Origin: Panulirus ornatus
Taxonomy: Eukaryota > Arthropoda > Malacostraca > Decapoda > Palinuridae
Assembly (NCBI RefSeq): GCF_036320965.1
Contig: NC_092249.1
Location: 4,194,114-4,258,113 of the forward strand
Direction: 5' to 3'
DNA length: 64,000 nucleotides
Shown: one piece after another, positions 1 through 11,284 of the stretch
Position numbering within the stretch: position 1 is the first letter of the stretch
How the letters are laid out: each line of letters starts with the position of its first letter
Program-made: the position numbers and the translations under genes
Notes under the pieces: generated by a model
What the model was told of the DNA's origin: nothing
The model's input: only the letters and a program-made list of their open reading frames with translations
The model's database searches: none

Positions 1-245
1 CAAAAACTCTCATGTCTATGCCACAGGGTGCTTCCAGACACCAAGTGTCACTATGTTACACACACACATACACACAAGAACTCTTATGTCTGTGCCACAT
101 TCTGCACACTACACTCACACAGATGCCAAAAGGTCACTCTATTACACAGACAAAAACTGCTACGTCTGTACCGCAGGGTGTGCATGTTAGACTCAAACAC
201 ACGACAAAAGATTACTATGCTACACAGACAAGGACTTGTGTGTGT
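1..245. repeat. Diverged ~75-bp tandem repeat, three copies
   Basis: Copies begin near 2, 75 and 150 (CAAAAACTCTCATGTCTATG, AGAACTCTTATGTCTGTGCC, CAAAAACTGCTACGTCTGTA), each ending in TTACACA-type sequence. No gene seen in the rest up to 540. Confidence 0.6.
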
Positions 246-536
246 TTCTTGGCGGAAGGTTAAAGACACTGTGTACCAAAGTGTAGGAAAGACCTCCAAA
301 CGAGAAAAAAAAATATATATATATTCTTTTTCTAAAACCATTTTTTTTCAAGTTTTTAAACTTATCTCAAACCTTAATATCCACGATCATATAAGTTTAC
401 GAGACTCTCATTTATATAATCATATAGTCATTTGCATACCATGGCTTATAAGTATATCGTAGAGAAATAATGAGGTTCGTTAAGCACAGATGAAACACAA
501 GAGACTTCAAGGACATGAAACACAATGTATACATCA

Positions 537-782
537 TCAAACAGACAGACAGATAGGGAAACAGACAGATAGATAGACAGAAAGACAGACGGACAGACAG
601 ATACATAGATAAACAGGTAGACAGACATAGAGATAGATAGATAGACAAACAGACAAGTAGACAGATATATAGAAAAACAGACAGACAGACAGATAGATAG
701 ACAGACATATAGATAGACAGACAGACATATAGACAGACAGACAGACAGATAGGTAGACAGACATATAGATGGATAGACAGAC

Positions 783-821
<39 letters not shown>

Positions 822-880
822 TAGATAGATAGATAGATGGATAGATAAACAGATAGATAGATAGATAGATAGATAGACAT
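537..880. repeat. (GACA/GATA)n tetranucleotide microsatellite
   Basis: About 340 bp of mixed GACA and GATA units. The long S/L/Y-rich open frames across it on the minus strand are translations of the repeat. Confidence 0.95.
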
Positions 881-1059
881 GACGGTGTAAAACTGGTGGT
901 TCAGTGGAAGCCATCGTCAAAAAGGAAAAAAATAATAATGTTGAAACCAAGTCCAACTGTGGCTATAGACGGATCTCAACACGGCATACAACTGATGGCT
1001 TTGACACTGTCATTGTACAACTTTTACAATTAGTTAGGACGCGCGGAGTACGTGTGGCG

Positions 1060-1615
1060 GGGAGTGGATGGGGAGAGTGGTGATTGCAGGTGGGGAGTAT
1101 AAGTGGACGGGGAGAGAGAGTGGTGACTGCAGGTGGGGAGTATAAGTGGATGGGGAGAGAGAGTGGTGATTGCAGGTGGGGAGTATAAGTGGATGGGGAG
1201 AGGGGTTGGTGACTGCAGGTGGGGAGTATACGTGGATGGGGAGAGTGGTGACTGCAGGTGGGGAGTATAGTGATTGGGGAGAGAGAGTGGTGACTGCAGG
1301 TGGGGAGTATAAGTGGATGGGGAGAGTGGTGGTGACTGCAGGTGGGGAGTATACGTGGATGGGGAGAGGGGTTGGTGACTGCAGGTGGGGAGTATAAGTG
1401 GATGGGGAGAGTGGTGACTGCAGGTGGGGAGTATAGTGATTGGGGAGAGAGAGTGGTGACTGCAGGTGGGGAGTATAAGTGGATGGGGAGAGTGGTGACT
1501 GCAGGTGGGGAGTATAAGTGGATGGGGAGAGAGAGTGGTGACTGCAGGTGGGGAGTATAAGTGGATGGGGAGAGAGAGTGGTGACTGCAGGTGGGGAGTA
1601 TAGTGATTGGGGAGG
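1060..1615. repeat. G-rich ~41-bp minisatellite
   Basis: About 13 units built on GGTGACTGCAGGTGGGGAGT followed by ATAAGTGGATGGGGAGAGA, with length variants from 36 to 47 bp. Two GGGG runs per unit. Confidence 0.93.
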
Positions 1616-1639
1616 GTGAAGACTGGCTAACAGCTGATG

Positions 1640-1870
1640 AATAATGATTCTGCATAATGAATATCATGATGAATATGATTATAATGAATATAATGATAAT
1701 AATGAGTACAATGAGTATAATTAACATGATTATAATGAGCATAATGATGAATATGGTATACAAAGAGTATAATGATGAATATGATTATAATGAGCATAAT
1801 GATGAATATGGTCTACAATGAGTATAATGATATGATTATAATGAGCATAATGATGAATATAATGATCATA
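1640..1870. repeat. Degenerate ATAATGA-type AT-rich repeat
   Basis: Irregular repeats of ATAATGATGAATATG and ATTATAATGAGCATAATG. From 1870 to 2010: no gene seen. Confidence 0.7.
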
Positions 1871-2014
1871 CAGAAGGGGATGGGTATAGTGGCAGTGAGT
1901 GATGAATAAGATGACTCAAAAGGAACACGATTCACTGTGAATGACGATGAATGGGATGGCTTCCAAATGATGACCCTTACACACATTGGTGATAAGTACG
2001 ACCAGCACTGGATG

Positions 2015-2368
2015 TATGATGATGATGATGATTAATTGATCATGTGATGACTAACTGATGTGATGACTAATTGATGATGATGACTAATTGATCATGTGAT
2101 GACTAACTGATGATGATGATGACTAATTGATCATGTGATGACTAAATAATGATGATGACTAATTGATCATGTGATGACTAAATAATGATGATGACTAATT
2201 GATCATGTGATGACTAATTGATCATGTGATAACTAATTGATCATGTGATGACTAATTGATCATGTGTTGACTAACTGATCATGTGATGACTAATTGATCA
2301 AGGGATGACTAATTGATCATGGGACGACTAATTGATCATGGGATGACTAATTGATCATGTGATGACTA
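2015..2368. repeat. ~20-bp minisatellite with TGATCATG palindrome
   Basis: Around 17 units of GATGACTAATTGATCATGT with insertions of extra GAT triplets. The unit contains the palindrome TGATCA. Confidence 0.92.
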
Positions 2369-2528
2369 GCGGCCGATGGGAAGGGATGAATGACCATAAC
2401 GAATTCCAAAGACAAAATTAATCGTTTTCTACCAGACTTATTAATCTCATTTTCTCCTGTGATTGATGATGTCCGAAGTGAATTAATGACCTTGATCATA
2501 TCACCACATTACCCGCCCATATATGGGC

Positions 2529-2530
<2 letters not shown>

Positions 2531-2569
<39 letters not shown>
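2531..2569. repeat. (CA)n microsatellite
   Basis: About 39 bp of CA. Confidence 0.95.
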
Positions 2570-2697
2570 GGCACATACAAGCACATAGACAAAGGCACAT
2601 AAAACTAACCTCGTCCTTATACATATATATATACTAAACACACACGTACAGAGGACATCCACCTACAGGTTTACGTACCACTAGATTAGGTCGGCAG

Positions 2698-2700
<3 letters not shown>

Positions 2701-2764
<64 letters not shown>
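2701..2764. repeat. (GA)n microsatellite
   Basis: 64 bp of AG, ending in a C run. Confidence 0.97.
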
Positions 2765-2765
<1 letters not shown>

Positions 2766-2913
2766 CCCCCCCCCTTCCTCCTCCAAGCGGACCTGCATTT
2801 TCTACGTAAGTTCCCCCAGCAAGTGCACTCGTTTTCTGTTTCCTATGCGGGCGAGAGATCCAGTTTGCACGCACCATTAAAACCACTCCTCACTTTCTTA
2901 AACCCTCCCCAAA

Positions 2914-2920
2914 CATATAT

Positions 2921-3004
<84 letters not shown>
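2914..3004. repeat. (TA)n microsatellite
   Basis: About 90 bp of TA. Confidence 0.97.
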
Positions 3005-3005
<1 letters not shown>

Positions 3006-3098
3006 GATAACGGAAAAGCTATGTTTTCTTCCCGTGGGAGGAAAAAACACACGGGAAAAGAACATCACGACCACTGGGTTCTGTAAGAGATATATACC

Positions 3099-3100
<2 letters not shown>

Positions 3101-3140
<40 letters not shown>
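3101..3140. repeat. (CT)n microsatellite
   Basis: 40 bp of CT. Confidence 0.97.
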
Positions 3141-3144
<4 letters not shown>

Positions 3145-3317
3145 CATCATCATTTCGCCGACCTGAACCTCGTGTATAACACGTCTCATTACACGCGTCT
3201 CTCCCATTCACAGTCTCGATCTCGTAATTCTCAACCCCGAGACCCAGGCCTGAGGGACGCGTCCTTCAAAAACCCATCTGAATTTTCGGCCTCCATTAAT
3301 AATCCAACGAGTAGATA

Positions 3318-3319
<2 letters not shown>

Positions 3320-3397
<78 letters not shown>
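3320..3397. repeat. (TA)n microsatellite joined to family X copy 1
   Basis: 78 bp of TA directly preceding the element. Confidence 0.97.
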
Positions 3398-3399
<2 letters not shown>

Positions 3400-3625
3400 T
3401 TTCATACTATTCGCCATTTCCCGCATTAGCGAGGTAGTGTTAAGTACAGAGGACTGGGCCTTTGAGGGAATATCCTCACCAGGCCCCCTTCTCTGTTCCT
3501 TCCTTTGGAAAAAAAAAAAAAAAAAAAACATGGGGAGGATTTCCAGCCACCCGCTCCCTCCTCTTTTAGTCGCCTTCTACGACACGCAGGGAACACGCGG
3601 GAAGTATTCTTTCTCCCCTATCCCC

Positions 3626-3629
<4 letters not shown>
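3398..3629 (+). mobile_element. Short interspersed family X, copy 1
   Basis: About 230 bp. It begins CGCCATTTCCCGCATTAGCG with AGGTAGTGTTAAG, passes through an A run (3510-3528), then TCGCCTTCTACGACACGCAG and CTCCCCTATCCCCAGGGA. It is flanked by (TA)n on both sides. The first 40 bp resemble the complement of the LINE family 1 tail. I see no Pol III A/B boxes, so its class is open (non-autonomous LINE derivative or other). Confidence 0.8.

Positions 3630-3690
<61 letters not shown>
3630..3690. repeat. (TA)n microsatellite between family X and the SINE
   Basis: About 61 bp of TA linking two mobile elements. Confidence 0.97.
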
Positions 3691-3693
<3 letters not shown>

Positions 3694-3875
3694 AGTCCCC
3701 TGTTGAAGCGGTTAGCGTTCCTGATCGTGAAGCAATCACGAGGGTCGAGGTATGGGTTCGAATCCTGGTTAACGCCAGTCGGTCCACAGTCAACCCAGCT
3801 GTTCATCCACCCCCTAGAAGGCTGGTCGATAAAATGGGTACCTGGCTCAGGCTATAGGGGCCCTTGCTTCCTCAG
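3691..3875 (+). mobile_element. tRNA-derived SINE, copy 1
   Basis: GAAGCGGTTAGCGTTCCTGA resembles a Pol III A box and GGGTTCGAATCCTGG carries a perfect B box (GGTTCGAATCC), spaced as in a tRNA. A tRNA-unrelated body follows, with GGCTGGTCGATAAAATGGGT and ACC. It does not fold as a functional tRNA by eye. It abuts (TA)n on the left. Confidence 0.75.
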
Positions 3876-3879
3876 CTAA

Positions 3880-4855
3880 CATAAAGAGTAGATATATCCC
3901 ATATAGGGATAGAGACTGGTATCCCAGCGCGGGCAGGGAGCAAGGCAGGGGTTGGCATAGCTACAAGTTTGCTGGCGATTCCCGTACTATTATTGTGGGC
4001 CATGTCCGTCTGTCTGTCTGTTCCTGTATCTGTCGATGTTTCTCTGCATATGAGAATATGTCTGACTATATTATCTACTTGTATATTATCTACTAGTATA
4101 TTATCATAGAGAAATTAGAATGCTAATGCTTACGAAGGCAAGACTTATTCATAGAACAAAGCTCTTCAAAAAAGGGGTTCAAATATTGAATTCATTTAGT
4201 CTTAGAACAGACCAAGGATGGTAGCAGGAAAATATATGACGCCTTCACTAAATACTTTCTCTAGACACACAAAGAGATGAAATAATTCAGGTTAAGTGAG
4301 GGTGTGTATCCGTTAACAAATGTACTAAAAAAAGATACAAGCAAATATATTCACTGTTGAATTAATTGATCCACGGAGCAACAATGAACAATGAAACAAA
4401 ATGAAATGACTGGAAATTCTTCTTTTTTTCAAGAAAATAAAGAAAAAAACAAGTTAGGGGCCGACAATATAAGCACAACAGCTCGTAAAAAAAAATCTAG
4501 AGTAAAAAACAAAAAAAAATTGGTTGTTCTGGATTCTTAAGAAAGTAATAGAAAAGAAATGAATTAGAACGTTTTAAGGTCGAAAAAACACAGCCACTAC
4601 TCCAGTATACACACACACTATTTGTACAAAGGTTTTGCATTAATTTCCTATATAAACTGATATTCAAAAAATCTTTTTTTTTGCTATTTTTTCCTAAATA
4701 TAATAAATGGTGAAATGAGGGAGACTGGCGAATTTCTAGAGCTTGAAAAGATGATTAATGACAGCATTTAATAATGAGATAATGACGTAGGTGATTTTTA
4801 TTACACGTACGGGATGATGAGAAGGGACAGGATATATGAATTACACACAGGTCGT
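3880..4855. other. AT-rich intergenic DNA, no gene seen
   Basis: A-rich non-coding sequence with short A and T runs. A small TGTCTGTC repeat lies at 4007-4021 and TATTATCTACT duplications near 4070-4100. Confidence 0.6.
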
Positions 4856-4856
4856 T

Positions 4857-5025
4857 CGGCTGTGCTCAAGGGTCGTACCGTCGTGCTCAAGGGTCGTACC
4901 GTCGTGCTCAAGGGTCGTACCGTCGTGCTCAAGGGTCGTATCGTCGGGCTCAAGGGTCGTATCGTCGTGCTCAAGGGTCGTATCGTCGTGCTCAAGGGTC
5001 GCACCGTCGTTCTCAAAGGATATAG
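4857..5025. repeat. 21-bp minisatellite, array A
   Basis: About eight head-to-tail copies of GTGCTCAAGGGTCGTACCGTC with point variants (ATCGTC, GGGCTC). 21 is a multiple of three, so all frames stay open, giving repetitive VVLKGRT/SCSRVVP peptides that are not genes. The same unit recurs at 60.4 kb. Confidence 0.95.
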
Positions 5026-5029
5026 GACC

Positions 5030-5824
5030 ATCAACAAAGAAACTAGGCAATTATCTAGAATAATGTCCCAATAATTCAAATATTTTCGAGATAAATATAC
5101 ACTAATGATTCAAGAAACAGTTCACCTATGTTTAACTTAAGAGCAGATTCACTATACATTGCCACGTCATACATTATATAAGCAACGAAGGCAACGTGCG
5201 TGGATCTCACAACAACAAAAAATGGTAGGAATCGAACCGGTAACAATGACTGCGGAACGCTGAACCACAGAAAAGACCCCGACATTCAACACAAGACGCA
5301 ATTCAGGACACCACATTTCAGAGAAAAGTTCTAAACACCTAAATCGAAGAATTCACAACTATAACTTGGGTTATAGGGAAAATATAACGTAATAATAGAT
5401 GGGTGACTATATGAATATGGAATGGGGGGGTTGTCTACATTTTGAAAAGTTCTGACATCGGCTGGAAAAGATATATGCCACCCAATTTCATTAAAAAAAA
5501 GAAATCCCATTTGCGAAACTTTTGTGTTGAAGTATAAGGCTAAAGTAAATTAATGACGTATTATATGTTCACGAGGAATGGGAGGAAGGGAACTATGGAA
5601 CTGTTATTTCATAACCATCAGGGAACAGAACCCTGAGATGTATATGGGTCATATAAACATCTGTAAACACAGATTAATGTTTTGGCATGTCGTACATTGC
5701 TGGGACATACCACAATCCTCATTGGCACGTAGTATGACATAGCGTAATACACACATTATACACACGAACGCACTTGTAAACTCGCACAAACAGACACACA
5801 TAAGTGTATAATCTCTTCGTGCGT

Positions 5825-5828
<4 letters not shown>
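5030..5828. other. Intergenic DNA, no gene seen
   Basis: Unique AT-rich sequence. No splice-bounded coding segment or family resemblance found. Confidence 0.55.

Positions 5829-5829
<1 letters not shown>

Positions 5830-5895
<66 letters not shown>
5830..5895. repeat. (CT)n microsatellite
   Basis: 66 bp of CT. Confidence 0.97.
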
Positions 5896-5898
<3 letters not shown>

Positions 5899-5993
5899 CT
5901 CTTGAAGAAGACGTCCTCAGAAAAAAGAAGTAATTAATAATCTTTAGAGTCTTGCTGACTCTGGGAGGATCATGATAATAATTATATGCAACG

Positions 5994-6236
5994 AAAATGG
6001 GGTTCGGTACAGGTAAATCTGAAAGGTAAATGTGAAAAAGAAAAAAACAGGAGAAGGACAAATGAAATTATTGCCTGCGATGTTTGAGAGGTTGGAGGAG
6101 GGTAGTAGAAAATGAGGTTTGGTTCAGGTAAATTTGAAAGGTAAATGTGAAAAAGAAAAAAAACCAGTTGAAAGACAAATGAAATTATTGTCTGCGATGT
6201 TTGAGAGGTTGGAGGAGGGTAGTAGAAAATGGGGTT
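5994..6236. repeat. Tandem duplication, ~115-bp unit
   Basis: AAAATGGGGTT starts at 5994, 6109 and 6226. The units share GGTAAATGTGAAAAAG and TGCGATGTTTGAGAGGTTGG and are highly similar. Confidence 0.9.
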
Positions 6237-6467
6237 GAGGACACGAGTGAACATGGTCAGACGATATTACGAAAAATGGGAAAAGGTTCTGTGAGATCAT
6301 GGAAGAGAAGATGGTAAGGGGGACACGTATGGCTATGGAGAGACGGTGCTCCGGACCTGGAAAAGAGGAAGACCACAACAGGAAGAGCCTGGAGAGGACA
6401 TGGAAGAGGACACGCCTGGACACTGTGGCCAAGGACTCGGGCATGGAAGGGGAGTGGAAGAGCTGGT

Positions 6468-6469
<2 letters not shown>

Positions 6470-6549
<80 letters not shown>
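6470..6549. repeat. (GA)n microsatellite
   Basis: 80 bp of GA. Confidence 0.97.
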
Positions 6550-6553
<4 letters not shown>

Positions 6554-6754
6554 CCGCTAGACCACGAAATATTCTTTCCGTGTGTCGTGGGAAAGGGGTA
6601 GTTCCTTCAGATGGAAGGGGGGATCGACGGCGACGAACGCTTAAAACTACCCTTAAGTAGCCATAGGGAAAGAGGAGGAGAGAGAAAGAATACGACCCAC
6701 GTATTATCCTGCGTGTCTCAGAGAGCAATTACTGGTAGAAGGAGCGAGCAGGGG

Positions 6755-6790
6755 AGGGGGGGGGGGGGCTTACGTTAGAGGGGGGGGTAA
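6755..6790. repeat. Poly-G tracts
   Basis: G runs interrupted by CTTACGTTAGA; another G run lies at 6854-6868. Lengths of such runs are often unreliable in assemblies. Confidence 0.8.
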
Positions 6791-7064
6791 TCCTCTCTAC
6801 CTGTGTTACAGCCCTCTAAAAGTAAGCAATGGGGAAGTTCTCAAAAAGACGACGAGGGGGGGGGGGGAGAAAAGAGGTAGAGTTCCTTCCAATGAGCCGT
6901 TTTCCAGGGGACGTGGCTTACCACCTGGGCGCCGTAAGAGCCCAATAAAGGGATCCTGGCGATTACCAAAACATGGCATCCTTATGCAGGATCGCCGTCT
7001 AAATCTATGTTCGGCAAGACACCCCTTTTTCCTTTACCCTTTCTAAACCTCTTTACGTTCAAAC

Positions 7065-7070
<6 letters not shown>

Positions 7071-7143
<73 letters not shown>
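7071..7143. repeat. (CT)n microsatellite
   Basis: 73 bp of CT. Confidence 0.97.
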
Positions 7144-7148
<5 letters not shown>

Positions 7149-7149
7149 A

Positions 7150-7533
7150 AACAAGATGTCGAAGAGCGAGCGGTACGTGCCAGCCCAGCCATTTCGGCAA
7201 AAGGCTCTTCGCAAGTACCTAAAGGCAAGTACTCGCTCTCAAATTGCACCTAACACTTGAGAACACGTCACTCACACGAGTAGTTCTTTGGAAGATCATA
7301 TTTCCCTGCGGTGGGCGCTACGCGCTAGCCTGTGGCTACAATCTCGTCGTTAGCATTCATAAGTACAAACTACTATCTCCCCTACACATAACACAACTCC
7401 ATCAACCGTATGCCCTTCCTCCCTTTTTTCCCCCCATCCTCAAATAAAATCTTCGACCGTGTCTACACACTACATGTCATCCCCAACTCTTTTTTTTTTC
7501 TTTTTTCCCCCAACTATCCCTCTCCCTTCTATC

Positions 7534-7535
<2 letters not shown>
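7150..7535. other. Intergenic DNA, no gene seen
   Basis: C/T-rich unique sequence leading to a (GT)n array. Confidence 0.5.
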
Positions 7536-7566
<31 letters not shown>

Positions 7567-7580
7567 CCCCCCCCCCCCCC
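7536..7580. repeat. (GT)n followed by poly-C
   Basis: 30 bp of GT, then a run of C to 7580. Confidence 0.95.
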
Positions 7581-7719
7581 AGAATTTCTACAGTCCTCGC
7601 TCAGTTCATTCTTCTATCGCTAGTGCCACCTGTGGAAAAAAAAGAGGAGGGGGCGGGGGTGAAAAGTTTGCTGTCGAGTATTCCAGACTTTCTATTTCAA
7701 ACACATATTTCACTTGTAT

Positions 7720-8230
7720 TGCTTCTGGATGCCAGCAGGTCTTCCAGTATGGTTCCCCCACATTCCCTGGACTGCTGCTGGATGCCACCAGCTCTTCCAG
7801 TAAGGCTCTTCCACATTCCCTGGACTGCTGGATACTACCAGGTCTTCCAGTAAGGCTCCTCCCCATTCCCTGGACTGTTGGATGCCAGCAGGTCTTCCAG
7901 TAAGGCTCATCCACATCCCCTGTACTGCTTCTGGATGCCATCGGGTCTTCCAGTATGGTTCCCCAATATTCCCTGGACTGCTGGATGCCAGCAGGTCTTC
8001 CAGTAAGGCTCTTCCACATTCCTTAGACTGCTGGATACTACCAGGTCTTCCAGTAAGGCTCCTCCACATTCCCTGGACTGCAGGATGCCAGCAGGTCTTC
8101 CAGTAAGGCTCTTCCACATTCCCTGGACTGCTGGATACTACCAGGTCTTCCAGTAAAGCTCTTCCACATCCCCTGGACCGCTTCCGGATGCCACCAGTCC
8201 TTCCAGCCAGGTCCTTCCATAACTCTAACA
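7720..8230. repeat. ~49-bp minisatellite (CTGGATGCCAGCAGGTCTTC)
   Basis: About ten units of CTGGATGCCAGCAGGTCTTC, CAGTAAGGCTCTTCCACATT and CCCTGGACTG with variants (GATACTACC, GGATGCCACC). Long open frames on both strands reflect the repeat. Confidence 0.93.
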
Positions 8231-8234
8231 TACT

Positions 8235-9085
8235 AACCTCTTTCACTGCCTTTTTTCCAGGATTCCAGCACTCTACCTTACCCTCGGAATACTCTCCAAT
8301 TCCTTCTTGCCCAGCAGAACCCCTAAATAATCCGACAAACCACGAAAATACTACAAATAATATTTCTAACTCTATACTTTTCTGTTAATTAGATTCCAGG
8401 CTCAGATTTCCTCCTGACGAAGACAATCACATCGCTTTTGTAATGATAGCTCATTAGGTTCTTATTCTGCTGGGTTATCGAACCCCCTGTACTCTTTTTC
8501 GAGTGGGAGATCGAACCCCATGTCCTTTCCTGGTGAGTTATCGAACCCACGTCTTCTTGTGTTCAGGTAGGCTGTCGAATCCATGATATGCCCAGGTGTA
8601 GCTACTTGTTTCATTGAAACAACCAATCATAGCCTGCAGTTACTTAGTAATTAAAACAGCTAATTGCAGTTTGCAGTTAAATGTTTTGCTTTAATATATT
8701 CATTAGAACAACTATTTAGTCTATAGTAATTAATGCTTTGCCCTATTTTATTAATCTTTTCAAGTAATTACAACCTGCAATTACTTACGTTTGGCCCAAT
8801 TTCATTACTCACGACATCCAATTACAATCGTTTTGTCAATACTGAAAGGGAACTCGATGGGATATTCAAATCACTTGCAAAATCTAAAATTTCTAATTAC
8901 CTTCCTCTCCATATTGCCAGTTTGACTTTGATTTTGAACAGCTTTGAAAGGGCACCGAGTGACACTGATTACGGGACCTGTAATCACAATCACCTTAAGG
9001 TTGGAGACCCTTAATACTTACTCCTGATAATGGTCTTTATAGACATGCGGGTTTAAAAACCTTTTTTTTCTGGCTAAATGATGGT
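8235..9085. other. AT-rich intergenic DNA, no gene seen
   Basis: Contains a loose repeat of TCGAACCCC-type phrases at 8470-8600 and a degenerate CAATTACAACCTGCAATTAC-type repeat at 8600-8830. No coding evidence. Confidence 0.55.
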
Positions 9086-9094
9086 GCTCAGGAA

Positions 9095-9350
9095 ACTTAA
9101 AAGACCGAGTTGTGGCACTCAGTGACCCAGAGTTACCCTTATGGCACTCAAGTGTGATCTAGAGTTATCCTTGTGGCACTCAGTGTGATCCAGCGTTGCC
9201 ATTGTGGCACTCAGTGTGATCCAGCGTTGCCACTGTGGCACTCAGTCATCCAGAGTTACCCTTGTGGCACTCAATATCTACAGCTACCTTGTGGCAATCA
9301 GCAAGCTCTGTTATCAACCCATAAAATTCAGTGACATCGCGTGTTGATGA
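9095..9350. repeat. ~31-bp minisatellite, segment 1 of the 9.1-12.5 kb chain
   Basis: Units of GTGGCACTCAGTGTGATCCA followed by GCGTTGCCATT, degraded at both ends. It blends into the next array. Confidence 0.85.
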
Positions 9351-9359
9351 GGCGTTCCT

Positions 9360-10045
9360 GTGACTTCTGTTTCTCATCTGTGGTACACAGTGACGTCCAA
9401 AATTCACCTGTGTTATTCAGTGACATCCAATATTCACCTGGAGGTATTCAGTGACATCCAATATTCGCCAGTAATATTCAGTGACATCCAATGTTCACCT
9501 GAGGTATTCAATAACATCCAATATTCACCTGTGATACAGACATCCAATATTCACTTGTATTCGGTGACATCCAATATTCACCTGTGCTACACAGTGATAT
9601 CCAATATTCACCAATGGTATTCAGTGACATTCAATACTCATCTGGGGTATTCGGTGACATCTAATATTTGCTTGACGTATTCAGTGAGATCCATTATTCA
9701 CCTGTGGTATTCAGTGACATCCAATATTCATCTGAGGTATTCAGTGACATACAATATTCACCTGAGGTATTCACTGACATACAATATTCCCCCGTCGTAT
9801 TCAGTGACATCCAATATTCACCTGTAGTATTCGGTGACATCCAATATTCGCCTGTGGTATTCAGTAACACCCAATATTCACCTGTGGTATTCAGTGACAT
9901 CCAATATTCACCTGAGGTATTCACTGACATACAATATTCGCCTAAGGTATTCAGTGACGTCCAATATTCACCTGAGGTATTCAGTGACACCCAACGTTCA
10001 CCTAAGGTATTCCGTGACATCCAATATTCACCACTCTGTGACATC
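9360..10045. repeat. 30-bp minisatellite, segment 2
   Basis: About 22 units of GTATTCAGTGACATCCAATA followed by TTCACCTGTG. The core G(T/G)GG(T/C)A(T/C)TCAGTGA aligns with segment 1. Confidence 0.93.
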
Positions 10046-10259
10046 AGCTGTCGAGGCACAGCGTCGAGTGACATCAGATATCGACCTGTCGCCATTGGCA
10101 ACCTCCGTTGCCATTTCTCTGAGTTCTGTCGCGTGAGAGGTACTCAGCAGAAACAACCACCAACCACCTCCTCCTCTCTCTCGAACTCTGGACGAACCAC
10201 CCCACCTGTTGCACTCAAATTATGACTACGCCAGAGGCCAGGGAGGGGGGGGGAGTGGG

Positions 10260-10600
10260 GTCAGGTGGACCCAGTTTGATGCTGACCTGTTGCACTTGGG
10301 TCCCTTCTGACTTCATAGACTCGACAGACTCAAGCCTGGTCCAAGCTGCACTCAAGTCCCCATCTGGCGGAACAGACTCGAGGACAAGATAGACTCAAGT
10401 CTGGTCTAAGCTGCACTCAAGTCCCCATCTGGCGGCACACACTCAAGGACAAGATAGACTCAAGCCTGGTCCAAGTTGCACTCAAGTCCTCATCTGGCGG
10501 CACAGACTCGAGGACAAGATAGACTCAAGCCTGGTCCAAGTTGCACTCAAGTCCCCATCTGGCGTCATAGACTGGAGGACAAGATAGAGTGTGAGTGTCT
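10260..10600. repeat. ~65-bp minisatellite, segment 3
   Basis: Four to five units containing CTGGTCCAAGTTGCACTCAA, GTCCCCATCTGGCGGCACA and GACTCGAGGACAAGATAGA. CCTGTTGCACTC phrases on both sides resemble the GTGGCACTC core. Confidence 0.88.
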
Positions 10601-10824
10601 GGCCCCTCACCTGTTGCACTCGTAGTGCCAGCCTCAAGAGCACTGGACCGTGGGGAGCTTGGCAGCTCCCTGGCACTAACCTGTTGCACTCAAGTGATGG
10701 GCTGGAGTCTACACAGTGCCGCTCGGCAACCACACTCAATCTACGGCATTTGTTAACCTGTGATGTGGATGCATAGAATGGGTCATCTAAGGTCAACTCT
10801 GCGGCACAAAGCCTACGTCTGTCC

Positions 10825-11270
10825 CTCACATGTGGCACTGTGACCTCTGGGCTTGAGCTGAGGTACTGTGACCTCTGGGCTTGAGCTGAGGTACTGTGAC
10901 CTCTGGGCTTGAGCTGAGGCACTGTGACCTCTGGGCTTGAGCTGAGGCACTGTGACCTCTGGGCTTGAGCTGAGGCACTGTGACCTCTGGTCTTGAGCTG
11001 GGGCACTGTGACCTCTGGTCTTGACCTGTGGCACTGCGATATCTGGGTTTGAGCTGGGGCACTGTGACCTCTGGTCTTGACCTGTAGCACTGTGACCTCT
11101 GGTCTTGACCTGTGGCATTGTGACCCTCTGCTCCTGACCCGTGTCACCGTCATCTCTGGTCATGACCTGTGGCACTGTGAACTCTAGTCCTGACCTGAGG
11201 CAAGTGACCTCTGGTCCCGACCTGAGGCATAGTGACCGTCTATCCTGACCTGTCCTACTATTGCAATGAC
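10825..11270. repeat. 28-bp minisatellite, segment 4
   Basis: About 15 units of GGCACTGTGACCTCTGGGCT followed by TGAGCTGA or TGACCTGT. Each has a TGACCT word. It degenerates towards segment 5. Confidence 0.92.
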
Positions 11271-11284
11271 CATTATGCTTGATC

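Noticed and set aside
963..1763. 266-codon minus-strand frame with repeated SPPAVTT-like peptides
   Set aside because: Produced by the ~41-bp G-rich minisatellite and the adjoining ATAATG repeat.
3700..3775. A functional tRNA gene
   Set aside because: A and B boxes are present, but the arms do not form a full cloverleaf and the sequence continues into a SINE body.
4857..5025. Repetitive protein gene (VVLKGRT repeats)
   Set aside because: The 21-bp unit is open in several frames on both strands and recurs as a non-coding satellite at 60.4 kb.
10482..11153. 223-codon frame with repeating SSSPEVTVPQLK-like peptides
   Set aside because: Translation of the 28-bp minisatellite; units vary freely in all frames.
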